From contig JBBDNC010000085.1 in assembly GCA_040877875.1 (NCBI GenBank), positions 1-24,290 of the forward strand: 24,290 nucleotides of DNA. The letters run 5' to 3'. Positions 1 through 7,624 of this stretch are shown here, piece after piece. The notes under the pieces are model-generated. The model worked only from the letters and a program-made list of their open reading frames with translations. It did no database searches and had not been told where the DNA came from. The translations under genes and the position numbers were made by a program. This stretch comes from JBBDNC01 sp040877875. GTDB taxonomy: Bacteria > Bacteroidota > Rhodothermia > Balneolales > Balneolaceae. Positions within the stretch are counted from its first letter, which is position 1. The number at the start of each line of letters is the position of its first letter.

Positions 1-281
1 GCCACATAGGGCATTCCGCTTCGGATAGCTTCGGTTTTGACAATTTCCTGGCCTTGTTTTTTCGTGCCGACAAACAGAATGGTTTTTCCCGCACGGGCCA
101 GGTTGGCGACTTCTTCAAGAGCTTCTTTTAACAGCTCGTGAGATTTTTTCAGGTCAATGATGTGAATGCCGTTTCTTTGCATAAAGATGAATTCTTTCAT
201 CTTTGGATTCCAACGGCGGGTCAGATGGCCGAAATGGGCACCTGACTTTAAGAGTTCTTCTACAGTTGCTGCTTTAGACAT
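1..281 (-). CDS. rpsB: 30S ribosomal protein S2 (N-terminal part, cut by window edge)
   Basis: The reverse strand from an ATG at 279-281 encodes MSKAATVEELLKSGAHFGHL, followed by WNPKMKEFIF, IHIIDL and ILFVGTKKQ. These are hallmark segments of bacterial ribosomal protein S2, which binds the 30S head-body junction. Only the first 93 codons are present; the C-terminal part lies beyond the left edge. It is the third gene of a leftward cluster after rplM and rpsI, an order common in Bacteroidota-type genomes, where tsf usually follows. The gap of 343 bases to rpsI is unusually long for a ribosomal operon and contains foldable sequence, so rpsB may have its own promoter or leader control. Family assignment is secure. 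Confidence 0.97.
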   Translation of the reverse strand, partial: MSKAATVEELLKSGAHFGHLTRRWNPKMKEFIFMQRNGIHIIDLKKSHELLKEALEEVANLARAGKTILFVGTKKQGQEIVKTEAIRSGMPYV

Positions 282-624
282 AGGTTTTGTTTGATTTGAG
301 TTAGTCCTCTACACAGGTCCACCTTCGACACTAATCCCGCTCCGGCCGCCGACTGGCGGACCGGTACAGAACACCCGGCGTGAAGTCGCTGTGTATGTGT
401 GATTAAATATGCGAGATACAGAAGTTGAGTTTCGGATTGCGATTTTTCAATATAAGTAATGTGTTGAAAATCGTACGAGTTTTTGCAGGGAGCCTGTCTT
501 CCCAAGTCATCGCATGAATGAAAAGTCGACTGACTCTCCGCTGCCTGCCCGTTCACACATTCTCCATCATACGTATCATAATAATAAGCAAGACGGAGTT
601 TGTATCCCGAAAACCCGGTGACTG
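282..624 (-). promoter_or_regulatory. Long rpsI-rpsB intergenic region / putative structured rpsB leader
   Basis: No convincing gene lies in these 343 bases. Two structures stand out. First, CGATTTTTCAA (440-450) pairs with TTGAAAATCG (464-473), giving a ten-pair stem with one bulge. Second, ACACAG (311-316) pairs with CTGTGT (389-394), and inside it CTTC (323-326) pairs with GAAG (382-385). This encloses a GC-rich palindrome at 341-364 that would form the tip. The second structure ends 30 bases upstream of the rpsB start, where a ribosomal-protein autoregulatory leader could act. In E. coli, S2 controls its own operon through its leader, but I see no recognisable match to a catalogued leader family here. 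Function is inference. Confidence 0.35.
341..364. repeat. GC-rich REP-like palindrome, copy 1
   Basis: TCCGGCCGCC-GACT-GGCGGACCGG forms a hairpin with arms CCGG.CCGCC and GGCGGACCGG, differing by one bulged base. It shares the CCGCC/GGCGGA core with the copies at 1808-1824, 7607-7624 and 8804-8827, all intergenic. It lies in the rpsB leader. Confidence 0.5.
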
Positions 625-1011
625 TTATCGCTTGGAAAATTGAAACTTCTTACGGGCCTTGGGTTGGCCATACTTTTTTCGTTCGACCATTCGGTCGTCA
701 CGTGTAAGCAGTTTATTTTTTTTCAAAATGTCATGCATTCCCTCGTTCTCGCCATCCAGGGCTCGAGCAAGGGCCAGCTGAATCGCTCCGGCCTGCCCCG
801 TTGTCCCGCCGCCACGAACCGTCACCTTGATATCATAGGTTCCTTCGGTTTCAGTGACTCTCAAGGGCAGGTTGGCCACATTAATGCGCGCCTGGGTTGA
901 GAAATATTCTTCCAGCTTTTTGTCGTTTACCAGAAAATCTCCTTTGCCTTCTTCAATATAAAGGCGGGCTGTTGAAGTCTTCCTTCTTCCTATATAGTTC
1001 GCTTGTGCCAT
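625..1011 (-). CDS. rpsI: 30S ribosomal protein S9
   Basis: The 128-residue product has the classic S9 layout: YIGRRKTSTARLYI near the N-terminus, VRGGGTTGQAGAIQLALARAL in the middle, and a basic C-terminal tail ending KKFQFSKR. The tail reaches the P-site tRNA in the 30S subunit, and the invariant C-terminal Lys-Arg is intact. Length is normal for the family. The start ATG at 1011 lies 10 bases after the rplM stop, so rplM and rpsI are surely one transcription unit, as in most bacteria. Confidence 0.98.
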   Translation of the reverse strand: MAQANYIGRRKTSTARLYIEEGKGDFLVNDKKLEEYFSTQARINVANLPLRVTETEGTYDIKVTVRGGGTTGQAGAIQLALARALDGENEGMHDILKKNKLLTRDDRMVERKKYGQPKARKKFQFSKR

Positions 1012-1021
1012 GGCTAAAACT

Positions 1022-1465
1022 TTACAATTCTATTTTTTCAGGTTCTTGTGCCGAATGCGGATGGATCGCTCCCGCATAAACACGAAGGTTGGTAAGAAGC
1101 TTGCGTCCGAGTTTATTTTTAGGAAGCATGCCTTTTACCGCTACGGTGATAAGGGACGTCGGATCCTTTTCCAACATCTCGGCAGCCGTAGTAAACTTTT
1201 CACTACCTGTATATCCGGTGTGGCGGAAATACTCCTTATTCAACATTTTCTTTCCACTCAGAGCGACCTTTTCAGCGTTGATGACAATCACATTGTCACC
1301 CGTATCCATGTGAGGAGTAAACTGAGGTTTATGCTTCCCTCGCAGGATACTAGCTATTCGACTGCTGATCCGTCCCAGGGATTGATCCTCTGCATCTACC
1401 AGTACCCACTTTTTTTCGATATCACCCGGCTTGGCCGAGTATGTTTTGTTACTAATCGTATCCAC
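1022..1465 (-). CDS. rplM: 50S ribosomal protein L13
   Basis: The product contains KKWVLVDAEDQSLGRISSRIA, LRGKHKPQFTPHMDTGDNVIVINAEKV, the RHTGYTG segment and GMLPKNKLGRKLL, all diagnostic of L13, an early-assembling 50S protein. The open frame extends to an ATG at 1534, but the extra 23 residues are hydrophobic and unlike L13. Family members in this bacterial group typically start MDT(L/I)S-KT, so I chose the GTG at 1463-1465 (VDTISNKTYS), giving 147 residues, a normal length. It is the first gene of the leftward operon, 10 bases ahead of rpsI. The start choice is inference; the family is certain. Confidence 0.95.
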   Translation of the reverse strand: MDTISNKTYSAKPGDIEKKWVLVDAEDQSLGRISSRIASILRGKHKPQFTPHMDTGDNVIVINAEKVALSGKKMLNKEYFRHTGYTGSEKFTTAAEMLEKDPTSLITVAVKGMLPKNKLGRKLLTNLRVYAGAIHPHSAQEPEKIEL

Positions 1466-1644
1466 GTCAATTCTCGTTTGAACTTGTAAAATTGATAAGT
1501 TGAAAAAAATAAGGGGAATTCCCTTGTATTGCAATTCTGTTTATTAAAAAGTTTTTTCTTTTAAGGCAGAAGGGAATAGGTGATAGATATCGTTGATTTT
1601 ATTTTTGTGCGTTTCATCAGTATTTCAACTTTCAGACAGACCCA

Positions 1645-1742
1645 CTCTCGAGGGGACATTTCCAGTCGTTGATCAAGTCTATTCGTCCCCTCTTGAGAGG
1701 GGCAGATGTTATTCTGCGATCAGCAGAATAACGAGGGGTGTG
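1645..1742. repeat. Palindrome-rich short repeat element (MITE-like?)
   Basis: CTCTCGAGGGGAC (1645-1657) is inverted as GTCCCCTC-TT-GAGAG (1685-1699). The second copy also folds on itself (CCCCTC-TTGA-GAGGGG, 1687-1702). A perfect ten-pair stem follows: GTTATTCTGC (1708-1717), loop GATCA, GCAGAATAAC (1723-1732). Then comes GAGGGGTGTG, a third copy of the GAGGGG word. The block lies between the divergent rplM and acnA genes and is non-coding. The layout suggests a small dispersed non-autonomous element, but no second copy is in this window. Its extent and nature are inferred. Confidence 0.45.
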
Positions 1743-1807
1743 TTCGTGGAAATTGTAAGAAAACCCTGAAAAATGATCCCTGTTCACTGCTACACTGATA
1801 CACTTCC

Positions 1808-1824
1808 TTCCGCCAGCCGGCAGA
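1808..1824. repeat. GC-rich REP-like palindrome, copy 2 (degenerate)
   Basis: TTCCGCCAGCCGGCAGA shares the TCCGCC core with the other intergenic copies; its right arm is degenerate. It lies upstream of acnA within the 500-base rplM-acnA intergenic region, which otherwise shows no gene. Confidence 0.35.
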
Positions 1825-1965
1825 TGACACGCTGTTCAGTGACATACTGAGCTACTGAACCTATACATTTAGCTTAGAGGATATTATCCAAAATGATTCG
1901 TAACTTTACAGGCCTGAAGGAACGTTGATTTTTACATCTAATCAGACTGAGGATTCCATAAAATT

Positions 1966-4695
1966 ATGAGCAAGAAAAAAAATGATCTGCTAAAAACCCG
2001 GACTGAATTTGACACAGGATCCGGCAAAGCCCATCTATACAGCCTGAAGAAACTCGAAGAACTCGGTTACGGCAATGTCAGCCGATTGCCGTTTACGATC
2101 AAGGTGCTATTGGAAGCCGTTTTGAGAGAGTACGACGGCTTTACCGTAACGGCCGATGATGTGAAACTTCTTGCAGATTATAATGCGGCAAAACCGCAGG
2201 GAGAGATTCCCTATAAACCATCCCGGGTTGTTTTGCAGGATTTTACGGGAGTCCCGGCGGTTGTGGATCTTGCTGCCCTTCGTTCGGCCATGAATAAAAT
2301 GGGCGGAAACCCGCAGTCCATCAATCCGCAGGTACCGGTGGATCTTGTCATCGATCATTCGGTCCAGGTCGATATGTTTGGCCAGGAATACGCATTCATG
2401 TTTAATGTGGAAAAAGAGATGGAGCGGAATCGTGAGCGCTATGAGTTTTTAAAATGGGGCCAAAAGGCGTTTGACAATTTTCGGGTGGTTCCTCCCGGGA
2501 GGGGAATCGTCCATCAGGTAAATCTTGAGTACCTGGCACAGGGAGTCTTTACCCGAGAGGAGAAAGACGGAAGTAAAGTTGTATATCCGGATACCCTGGT
2601 CGGGACCGATTCCCATACGACCATGATCAATGGGTTGGGCATTCTCGGTTGGGGTGTGGGCGGCATCGAAGCAGAAGCCGCTATGCTGGGTCAGCCGATC
2701 TACATGCTGGTCCCCGAAGTGGTAGGGGTAAAAATCTCCGGACGGTTGCGTGAGGGGATTACTGCGACCGACCTGACTTTGACGGCCACCCAAATGTTGC
2801 GCCGTCATGGGGTGGTGAGCAAGTTTGTGGAGTTCTTTGGACCCGGGCTGAGCAACATGAGCCTCCCGGACCGGGCAACAATCGCGAATATGTCACCCGA
2901 GTACGGGGCGACGATGGGCTTCTTCCCGATTGACGATGAAGCCCTCCGTTATATGCGGCGAACGGGCCGTTCGGAAGAACAGGTGAATCTGGTCGGCAAT
3001 TATATGAAGGAGCAGGGACTGTTCCGGACGGACGACACACCGGACCCGGAATATACGGAAGTCCTGGAACTGGACCTCGGGGAAGTGGAAACGTCGCTCG
3101 CCGGACCCAAGCGCCCGCAGGACCGGATTACCCTACCCCGTATGAAAGAGACGTTTGAAAATTCCCTGACGAGCGATGACCCGACGATGGGCTTCAACCT
3201 CACCCAGGAAAAACTGGCCAACAAAGGCATTTTCGAAAACGGTGAACGGGTGGAGATGAAGCACGGTGATGTGGTGATTGCCGCGATTACAAGCTGTACC
3301 AATACCTCAAATCCGAGCGTGATGCTGGGTGCAGGGATCATCGCCAAAAAAGCAATTGAGCGTGGCATGAAAGTTCCTCCCTATGTTAAAACTTCGCTTG
3401 CTCCGGGATCCAGAGTGGTGACAGAGTATTTGAATGAAGCCGGTTTGACCGAGTATCTGGATCTTCTTGGGTTTAACCTGGTCGGATACGGATGCACAAC
3501 TTGTATCGGAAATTCCGGCCCGCTTCCCGAAGCGGTCGAAAAAGCGGTGATAGAAGGGGATCTCGTCGTGGCCGGAGTTCTTTCCGGAAACCGGAATTTC
3601 GAGGGACGCATTCACCCCTATGTAAAAGCCAACTACCTAGCCTCTCCTCCCCTTGTCGTGGCCTATGCCCTTGCAGGCAGGGTGGATATCGATCTGGAGC
3701 ACGAACCCATCGGGAAAGACCAGGACGGCAAGGATGTATATCTTCGTGAAATCTGGCCGACTTCCGATGAAATTAAGGAGTTTCTGGACAGTGCGATCCG
3801 TCCGGAGCTGTTTGAAAAAATGTACAGTGATATATTCGAATCCGAGACGTGGGATAAAATTCCGGTCAGAGGCGGAGAACTCTATGACTGGAAAGATGAC
3901 TCAACCTACATTCAGGAACCTCCGTTTTTTGTTAACATGGGAACCGATCCGGATCCGATCCGCCCGATTCAGGGAGCGCGTGTATTGGTAAAAGTCGGGG
4001 ATTCCATTACTACGGATCACATCTCTCCTGCAGGAAATATCAAGGAGGAGAGTCCGGCCGGACGCTACCTGATAGAAAATGGCGTAAAACCTGCTGATTT
4101 TAATTCTTACGGTTCACGGCGTGGAAACGATCGTGTGATGACCCGCGGCACGTTCGCCAATGTTCGCTTTAAGAACCAGCTTGCACCGGGCACGGAAGGA
4201 GGATTTACCAACTACTTCCCGGAAGATGAAATTACTTCCATTTTTGATGCGGCAACCAAATATAAAAAAGAAGGGATTCCCCTGGTTGCCCTTGCCGGTC
4301 ATGAATACGGCACCGGCTCCTCGCGCGACTGGGCTGCAAAAGGAACAATCCTTTTGGGGGTTCAAGCCGTAATTGCCGCTTCGTACGAGCGCATCCACCG
4401 GTCGAACCTGGTGGGCATGGGGGTTCTTCCATTACAGTTTAAAGATGGCGAGACCCACGAAAGCCTGGGGCTGGACGGATCCGAAGTGTTCAACATCGAG
4501 GTAACGGATGATTTAAAGCCCCGCCAGGAAGTTTCTGTGGAAGCCAAAAAGGCTGATGGCGAGATGGTGAAATTTAAGACGATCTGCCGGATCGATACTC
4601 CTGTGGAAATCGACTACTACCGGAATGGAGGAATCCTCCATAAGGTTCTTCGGGATTATATGGAAGAAGACAGAAAGCAGCGTTCTGAAAATTGA
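1966..4695 (+). CDS. acnA: Aconitate hydratase, AcnA/IRP1 type
   Basis: This 909-residue enzyme interconverts citrate and isocitrate via cis-aconitate in the TCA cycle, using a [4Fe-4S] cluster in the cytoplasm. Diagnostic segments are DLVIDHSVQVD, GTDSHTTMINGLGILGWGVGG, SCTNTSNPSV, GCTTCIGNSGPL, YGSRRGND and GHEYGTGSSRDWAAKG. The cluster cysteines are C444, C510 and C513, at positions equivalent to those in E. coli AcnA. Length and domain order match the cytosolic AcnA/IRP1 group rather than AcnB. The ATG at 1966 gives a normal N-terminus (MSKKKNDLLKTR); a GAGGA sits 13 bases upstream, so initiation sequence is weak. The next gene begins within its stop codon, implying co-transcription. Confidence 0.97.
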   Translation: MSKKKNDLLKTRTEFDTGSGKAHLYSLKKLEELGYGNVSRLPFTIKVLLEAVLREYDGFTVTADDVKLLADYNAAKPQGEIPYKPSRVVLQDFTGVPAVVDLAALRSAMNKMGGNPQSINPQVPVDLVIDHSVQVDMFGQEYAFMFNVEKEMERNRERYEFLKWGQKAFDNFRVVPPGRGIVHQVNLEYLAQGVFTREEKDGSKVVYPDTLVGTDSHTTMINGLGILGWGVGGIEAEAAMLGQPIYMLVPEVVGVKISGRLREGITATDLTLTATQMLRRHGVVSKFVEFFGPGLSNMSLPDRATIANMSPEYGATMGFFPIDDEALRYMRRTGRSEEQVNLVGNYMKEQGLFRTDDTPDPEYTEVLELDLGEVETSLAGPKRPQDRITLPRMKETFENSLTSDDPTMGFNLTQEKLANKGIFENGERVEMKHGDVVIAAITSCTNTSNPSVMLGAGIIAKKAIERGMKVPPYVKTSLAPGSRVVTEYLNEAGLTEYLDLLGFNLVGYGCTTCIGNSGPLPEAVEKAVIEGDLVVAGVLSGNRNFEGRIHPYVKANYLASPPLVVAYALAGRVDIDLEHEPIGKDQDGKDVYLREIWPTSDEIKEFLDSAIRPELFEKMYSDIFESETWDKIPVRGGELYDWKDDSTYIQEPPFFVNMGTDPDPIRPIQGARVLVKVGDSITTDHISPAGNIKEESPAGRYLIENGVKPADFNSYGSRRGNDRVMTRGTFANVRFKNQLAPGTEGGFTNYFPEDEITSIFDAATKYKKEGIPLVALAGHEYGTGSSRDWAAKGTILLGVQAVIAASYERIHRSNLVGMGVLPLQFKDGETHESLGLDGSEVFNIEVTDDLKPRQEVSVEAKKADGEMVKFKTICRIDTPVEIDYYRNGGILHKVLRDYMEEDRKQRSEN

Positions 4696-5375
4696 GAATA
4701 AATAAAAGCAAGCCAAAACCCATTAAATGGAGTTTAATTGGCAAACGTATTCTGCGCCATCATTTACCTTTATTCGTAATGTCTGCCGTATCCGTTGCAG
4801 TTATTTGTCAAGTCATGGATACAAATGATTTACTGTTTTGTTTAAGTATGGCAACGGGTTATACAGGACTTGTCCTTCTTGCAATTACCTTACTCACTAG
4901 TCCGTTGAAAGTAATTCGGAAACTTCCCAATCCTGTCTCTGACGATTTTACTCGTGATATTGGCATATGGGCTGCTATTGTGAGTATTGCTCACGTAGTT
5001 TTTGGTTTGCAAAGACATTTTACAGGACGAATGTGGCTGTATTTTTTAAACGAAGGGATAAATTTTCCCTATATACGTATGGATTTATTCGGTACTGCCA
5101 ATCACACTGGGTTGATTGCCACTATTATTCTTATTGTACTTTTGGCAACCTCAAACAATCGTATTCTTAGTGCATTAGGAGTTAAATCATGGAAGAGATT
5201 GCAGCGATGGAACTATGGCTTGTTTGCCCTCGTTCTCTTGCATAGCGGATTATACCAAGTCATTGTAGATCGATCTTCCCCCTATCCTTATATTCTTGCT
5301 GTAATTGGAATTATGGTTATAACTATACAACTTAGTGGTTTTTTTGTTCGAAGAAGCCACCAAAAAAGTCTATAA
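4692..5375 (+). CDS. Ferric reductase-like / MsrQ (YedZ)-like heme membrane protein
   Basis: The 227-residue polytopic membrane protein has about six hydrophobic segments (around residues 25-41, 50-70, 90-105, 138-153, 175-192, 198-217). The segment TRDIGIWAAIVSIAHVVFG resembles the R-x-LG-x-x-A...H pattern of MsrQ/YedZ, the heme b subunit that feeds electrons to periplasmic methionine sulfoxide reductase MsrP. Candidate heme ligands are H101, H138 and H184. No msrP gene is adjacent, so the electron acceptor is unknown. The start is probably the TTG at 4692, which overlaps the aconitase stop (TTGA); an internal ATG at 4780 would remove the first membrane segment. Base composition is clearly AT-richer (32-43% GC in lines sampled, against about 55% in acnA), suggesting separate ancestry. 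Confidence 0.7.
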   Translation: MRINKSKPKPIKWSLIGKRILRHHLPLFVMSAVSVAVICQVMDTNDLLFCLSMATGYTGLVLLAITLLTSPLKVIRKLPNPVSDDFTRDIGIWAAIVSIAHVVFGLQRHFTGRMWLYFLNEGINFPYIRMDLFGTANHTGLIATIILIVLLATSNNRILSALGVKSWKRLQRWNYGLFALVLLHSGLYQVIVDRSSPYPYILAVIGIMVITIQLSGFFVRRSHQKSL

Positions 5376-5461
5376 CTTCCTTTTCAACTTTAACACATCT
5401 CACGGGAAAATTTCGTTTCGCGTATAAATGATGAGCACTGCCCGTGTAAGCGAAAAGCAGG

Positions 5462-5482
5462 CCGGAACTTCGTGCCGGTTTT
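5462..5482 (+). terminator. Possible intrinsic terminator between convergent genes
   Basis: CCGGAAC-TTC-GTGCCGG (5462-5478) forms a seven-position stem with one mismatch, followed by TTTT. It lies about 87 bases after the MsrQ-like gene and abuts the stop of the convergent monooxygenase gene. The stem is short, so efficiency is doubtful. Confidence 0.35.
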
Positions 5483-6644
5483 AAACGAGGTCGCGCATAG
5501 TGAAGATGCGGGCCGCTTTCTTTTCAAGGGGAGGGTGAGTCATCCCCCAGGCGATAGCCTTTCGAAGGAGAGGGGACCGGTGTTTCCGGCCCAGCCACAT
5601 ATTCAGTTCCGCGCGCCGGGCTGCTTTCCGGGCCCGTATTTTTGTTCGTACCGACCATTTCCGAAGCTGATGATCCGGGGGACCCGACCGGCTCAGTACT
5701 TTTTTCAGAGCGTGGGCTAAATCCCAAGCCCCTAACCAGCCCAGGTTCATTCCCTGTCCGCCGATCGGACTGACCACATGGGCGGCATCTCCGGCTAATA
5801 TGATTCGATCCCTGCACAGAGGTTCCGCCAGATAATGCTGTACCCCGAAACTGCTGAGCATCCGGTTTTCAGTACCGTTGAGGGGATATCCCGTTCGCTG
5901 TCGGACAAGCTCTTCAATCTGTTCCCGTTTGAAGGATTGGATATAGCTGTCGGTTTTGACCACCCAGCGGCGCATGCCGCCCGGCAGGGGGAACGATTCG
6001 ACCAGTCCGTCCGGGTGCAGGTAGACGACGGCATCCCGGCCAAAGCCGGTTTCATCTGAAAAATCACCCATGATATACGTATCCGGATAGGGTTTTCCTG
6101 TGAAAGGTATGCCGGCCGATCGCCGAACGAGGCTGTTTGTCCCGTCGCATCCGATGAGATAATCCGCTGTTATGTGGTAAGATACACTCTTCTGTTCTGC
6201 AGTTACACTTGGCCGGTCCCTGTTCGTCTCTACTTTACTGACAACCGTTCCGCGAACCAGGCAGTCCGGACTGACTTCACCGAGCCGGGTTTCGAGGATC
6301 TGTTCAGTCTGTGCCTGGGGCAGTGACAGGATATAGCTGTGGGGAGGGGGGCAGGAGGCGAAGGAGATTGTGCCGATTTTCCCGCGTCCCGAATAAGCGA
6401 TACCCCGGCGTATCTTAACGCCGGCCTTAAGAAAAGGGCCGGTAAGATCGAGCTCGTCCAGTAGTTCCAAAGATACCGGGTGGATGCCGATCGATTTCGA
6501 ATGAGGATCGATCTCCGTTTTCTGTTCAAGAACCTTACATTCAATTCCGAGTTCATTCAAGAAGAGTGCAAGCAACAGTCCGACAGGCCCACCGCCGACG
6601 ATGAGTACGGGTCTTTCAGAATGTCCGGATTTTATAGGTGTCAT
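5481..6644 (-). CDS. FAD-dependent aromatic monooxygenase (UbiH/PHBH-type), SrsC-like
   Basis: The 387-residue protein has the three fingerprints of group A flavoprotein hydroxylases: the dinucleotide-binding loop VLIVGGGPVGLLLA (13-26, with E40 as likely ribose ligand), the DG motif YLIGCDGTNSLVR (162-174), and the GD motif ILAGDAAHVVSPIGGQGMNLG (282-302). Such enzymes hydroxylate phenols with NAD(P)H and O2. It is the third gene of a leftward cluster behind a type III polyketide synthase and a methyltransferase. That matches srsABC logic, where the flavoprotein oxidises the alkylresorcinol ring towards a hydroquinone/quinone. Substrate is inferred from context. The gap to the methyltransferase gene is 118 bases, so cotranscription is likely but not tightly coupled. 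Confidence 0.85.
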   Translation of the reverse strand: MTPIKSGHSERPVLIVGGGPVGLLLALFLNELGIECKVLEQKTEIDPHSKSIGIHPVSLELLDELDLTGPFLKAGVKIRRGIAYSGRGKIGTISFASCPPPHSYILSLPQAQTEQILETRLGEVSPDCLVRGTVVSKVETNRDRPSVTAEQKSVSYHITADYLIGCDGTNSLVRRSAGIPFTGKPYPDTYIMGDFSDETGFGRDAVVYLHPDGLVESFPLPGGMRRWVVKTDSYIQSFKREQIEELVRQRTGYPLNGTENRMLSSFGVQHYLAEPLCRDRIILAGDAAHVVSPIGGQGMNLGWLGAWDLAHALKKVLSRSGPPDHQLRKWSVRTKIRARKAARRAELNMWLGRKHRSPLLRKAIAWGMTHPPLEKKAARIFTMRDLV

Positions 6645-6762
6645 AGGCTTTTAAAACCATTAGCCCGCATATCTCATCACGTTTTATTTAATTTTTTGAA
6701 ATGTATTGCATGGCAATGACTTACGTGAAAGTTCTCCACAGATGCCTGTCCGTATCGGTCGT

Positions 6763-7455
6763 TTACCCCGGCTCATACATGACTAAAAGCCGGTACGGGA
6801 ATAATTTTTTGATCACCCAGCCCTCGGGCAATACCTTTTTCAGCTCCGGTTTCGTAAAACTCCTCCGGATGGAGGTAAAACCGTCGCGTACGATAAAAGA
6901 GGAGCGGTAGAGGAAAGGGGCTGTCATGCCAAAAGCGGTCATAGCCAGCGTACTGCGGCGGAGGTCATTGAAAATGGCCAGTTGGCGGGTCAGTTGTTCC
7001 GTTTGCTTACAGAGTTCAAGGATCTCGGTCTCACGAAGATGGTGCAACAAGTGGTTAGATACAACAACGTCGTACCGTTCCCCGTACCGGACCAGGTCAG
7101 ACGCCCGTGCGAGTTTGAATTCGACGTTTTCCGGGACGTCAAGCTGTTTTACATATTCCATGGCCCTGGGATCCGGGTCGATTCCCGTGATTTGCATCCG
7201 GATGCCGGCTTCGTTTGCCCAATCTGCAAATTTCAGACAGAGATCCCCTCCCCCGCAGCCGATATCCAGAAGATTCATTTCTCTCCGGCGATTTCCAAGG
7301 GGAGCGATATAGGCCTTGAACAGGGATTCCCACCGTGAGATTAAGTCATTCACGTGCGAAAACTGCCGGTAGGTATTGAACAGTACTTCCTTATCACAAT
7401 CCGGACGGTCCATCCGTTCGACAAGGTGTTCGGCTCTGTTTTTCAGAAAGGGCAC
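6763..7455 (-). CDS. Class I SAM-dependent methyltransferase of the polyketide cassette
   Basis: The 230-residue soluble protein carries a Rossmann methyltransferase core: motif I LLDIGCGGGDL (62-72), an acidic loop ITGIDPDPRA (89-98) for the SAM ribose, and DVVVSNHLLHHL (129-140) as motif IV. The GTG at 7453-7455 begins an N-terminal helix region that looks like genuine family sequence (RMDRPDCDKEVLFNTYRQF), so I retained it over a downstream ATG. Placed between a type III polyketide synthase and a flavin hydroxylase, it probably O-methylates the phenolic polyketide. Streptomyces SrsB does that job but, as I recall it, belongs to the unrelated integral-membrane isoprenylcysteine methyltransferase family; this one is soluble. 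Function is inference from context. Confidence 0.85.
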   Translation of the reverse strand: MPFLKNRAEHLVERMDRPDCDKEVLFNTYRQFSHVNDLISRWESLFKAYIAPLGNRRREMNLLDIGCGGGDLCLKFADWANEAGIRMQITGIDPDPRAMEYVKQLDVPENVEFKLARASDLVRYGERYDVVVSNHLLHHLRETEILELCKQTEQLTRQLAIFNDLRRSTLAMTAFGMTAPFLYRSSFIVRDGFTSIRRSFTKPELKKVLPEGWVIKKLFPYRLLVMYEPG

Positions 7456-7545
7456 GGTTTGGATTCAAGAATTAAGGATGAAGTATGTTTGTCAGCCCGG
7501 CGGATCGGTGGAAGAAAGGACTTCCATGAACCGACAGTAGGTTCG

Positions 7546-7576
7546 TTGGCCTGAAAAAATTCTTTGATTCGGCCAA
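7546..7576. repeat. Inverted repeat in the PKS-methyltransferase gap
   Basis: TTGGCC(T)GAA (7546-7555) pairs with TTCGGCCAA (7568-7576): nine pairs, one bulge, and a 12-base loop. No T-tract follows on the transcribed minus strand, so it is not a standard terminator. It may stabilise or process the cassette mRNA. Confidence 0.35.
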
Positions 7577-7606
7577 ACCAACTGTCGCATCCCGACTCTT
7601 CCTTTT

Positions 7607-7624
7607 TTCGCCGGCCGGCGGATT
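7607..7624. repeat. GC-rich REP-like palindrome, copy 3
   Basis: TTCGCCGGCCGGCGGATT contains the perfect palindrome CGCCGGCCGGCG (7610-7621). It overlaps the TAA stop of the polyketide synthase gene and belongs with the other CGCC/GGCGGA palindromes. Confidence 0.45.

Noticed and set aside
1010..1489. 159-codon plus-strand frame opposite rplM
   Set aside because: It lies entirely over the L13 gene and resembles no protein; it is a shadow frame.
1466..1534. 23-residue N-terminal extension of L13
   Set aside because: Family members begin close to the VDTISNKT segment. The extension is hydrophobic and unlike any ribosomal protein N-terminus.
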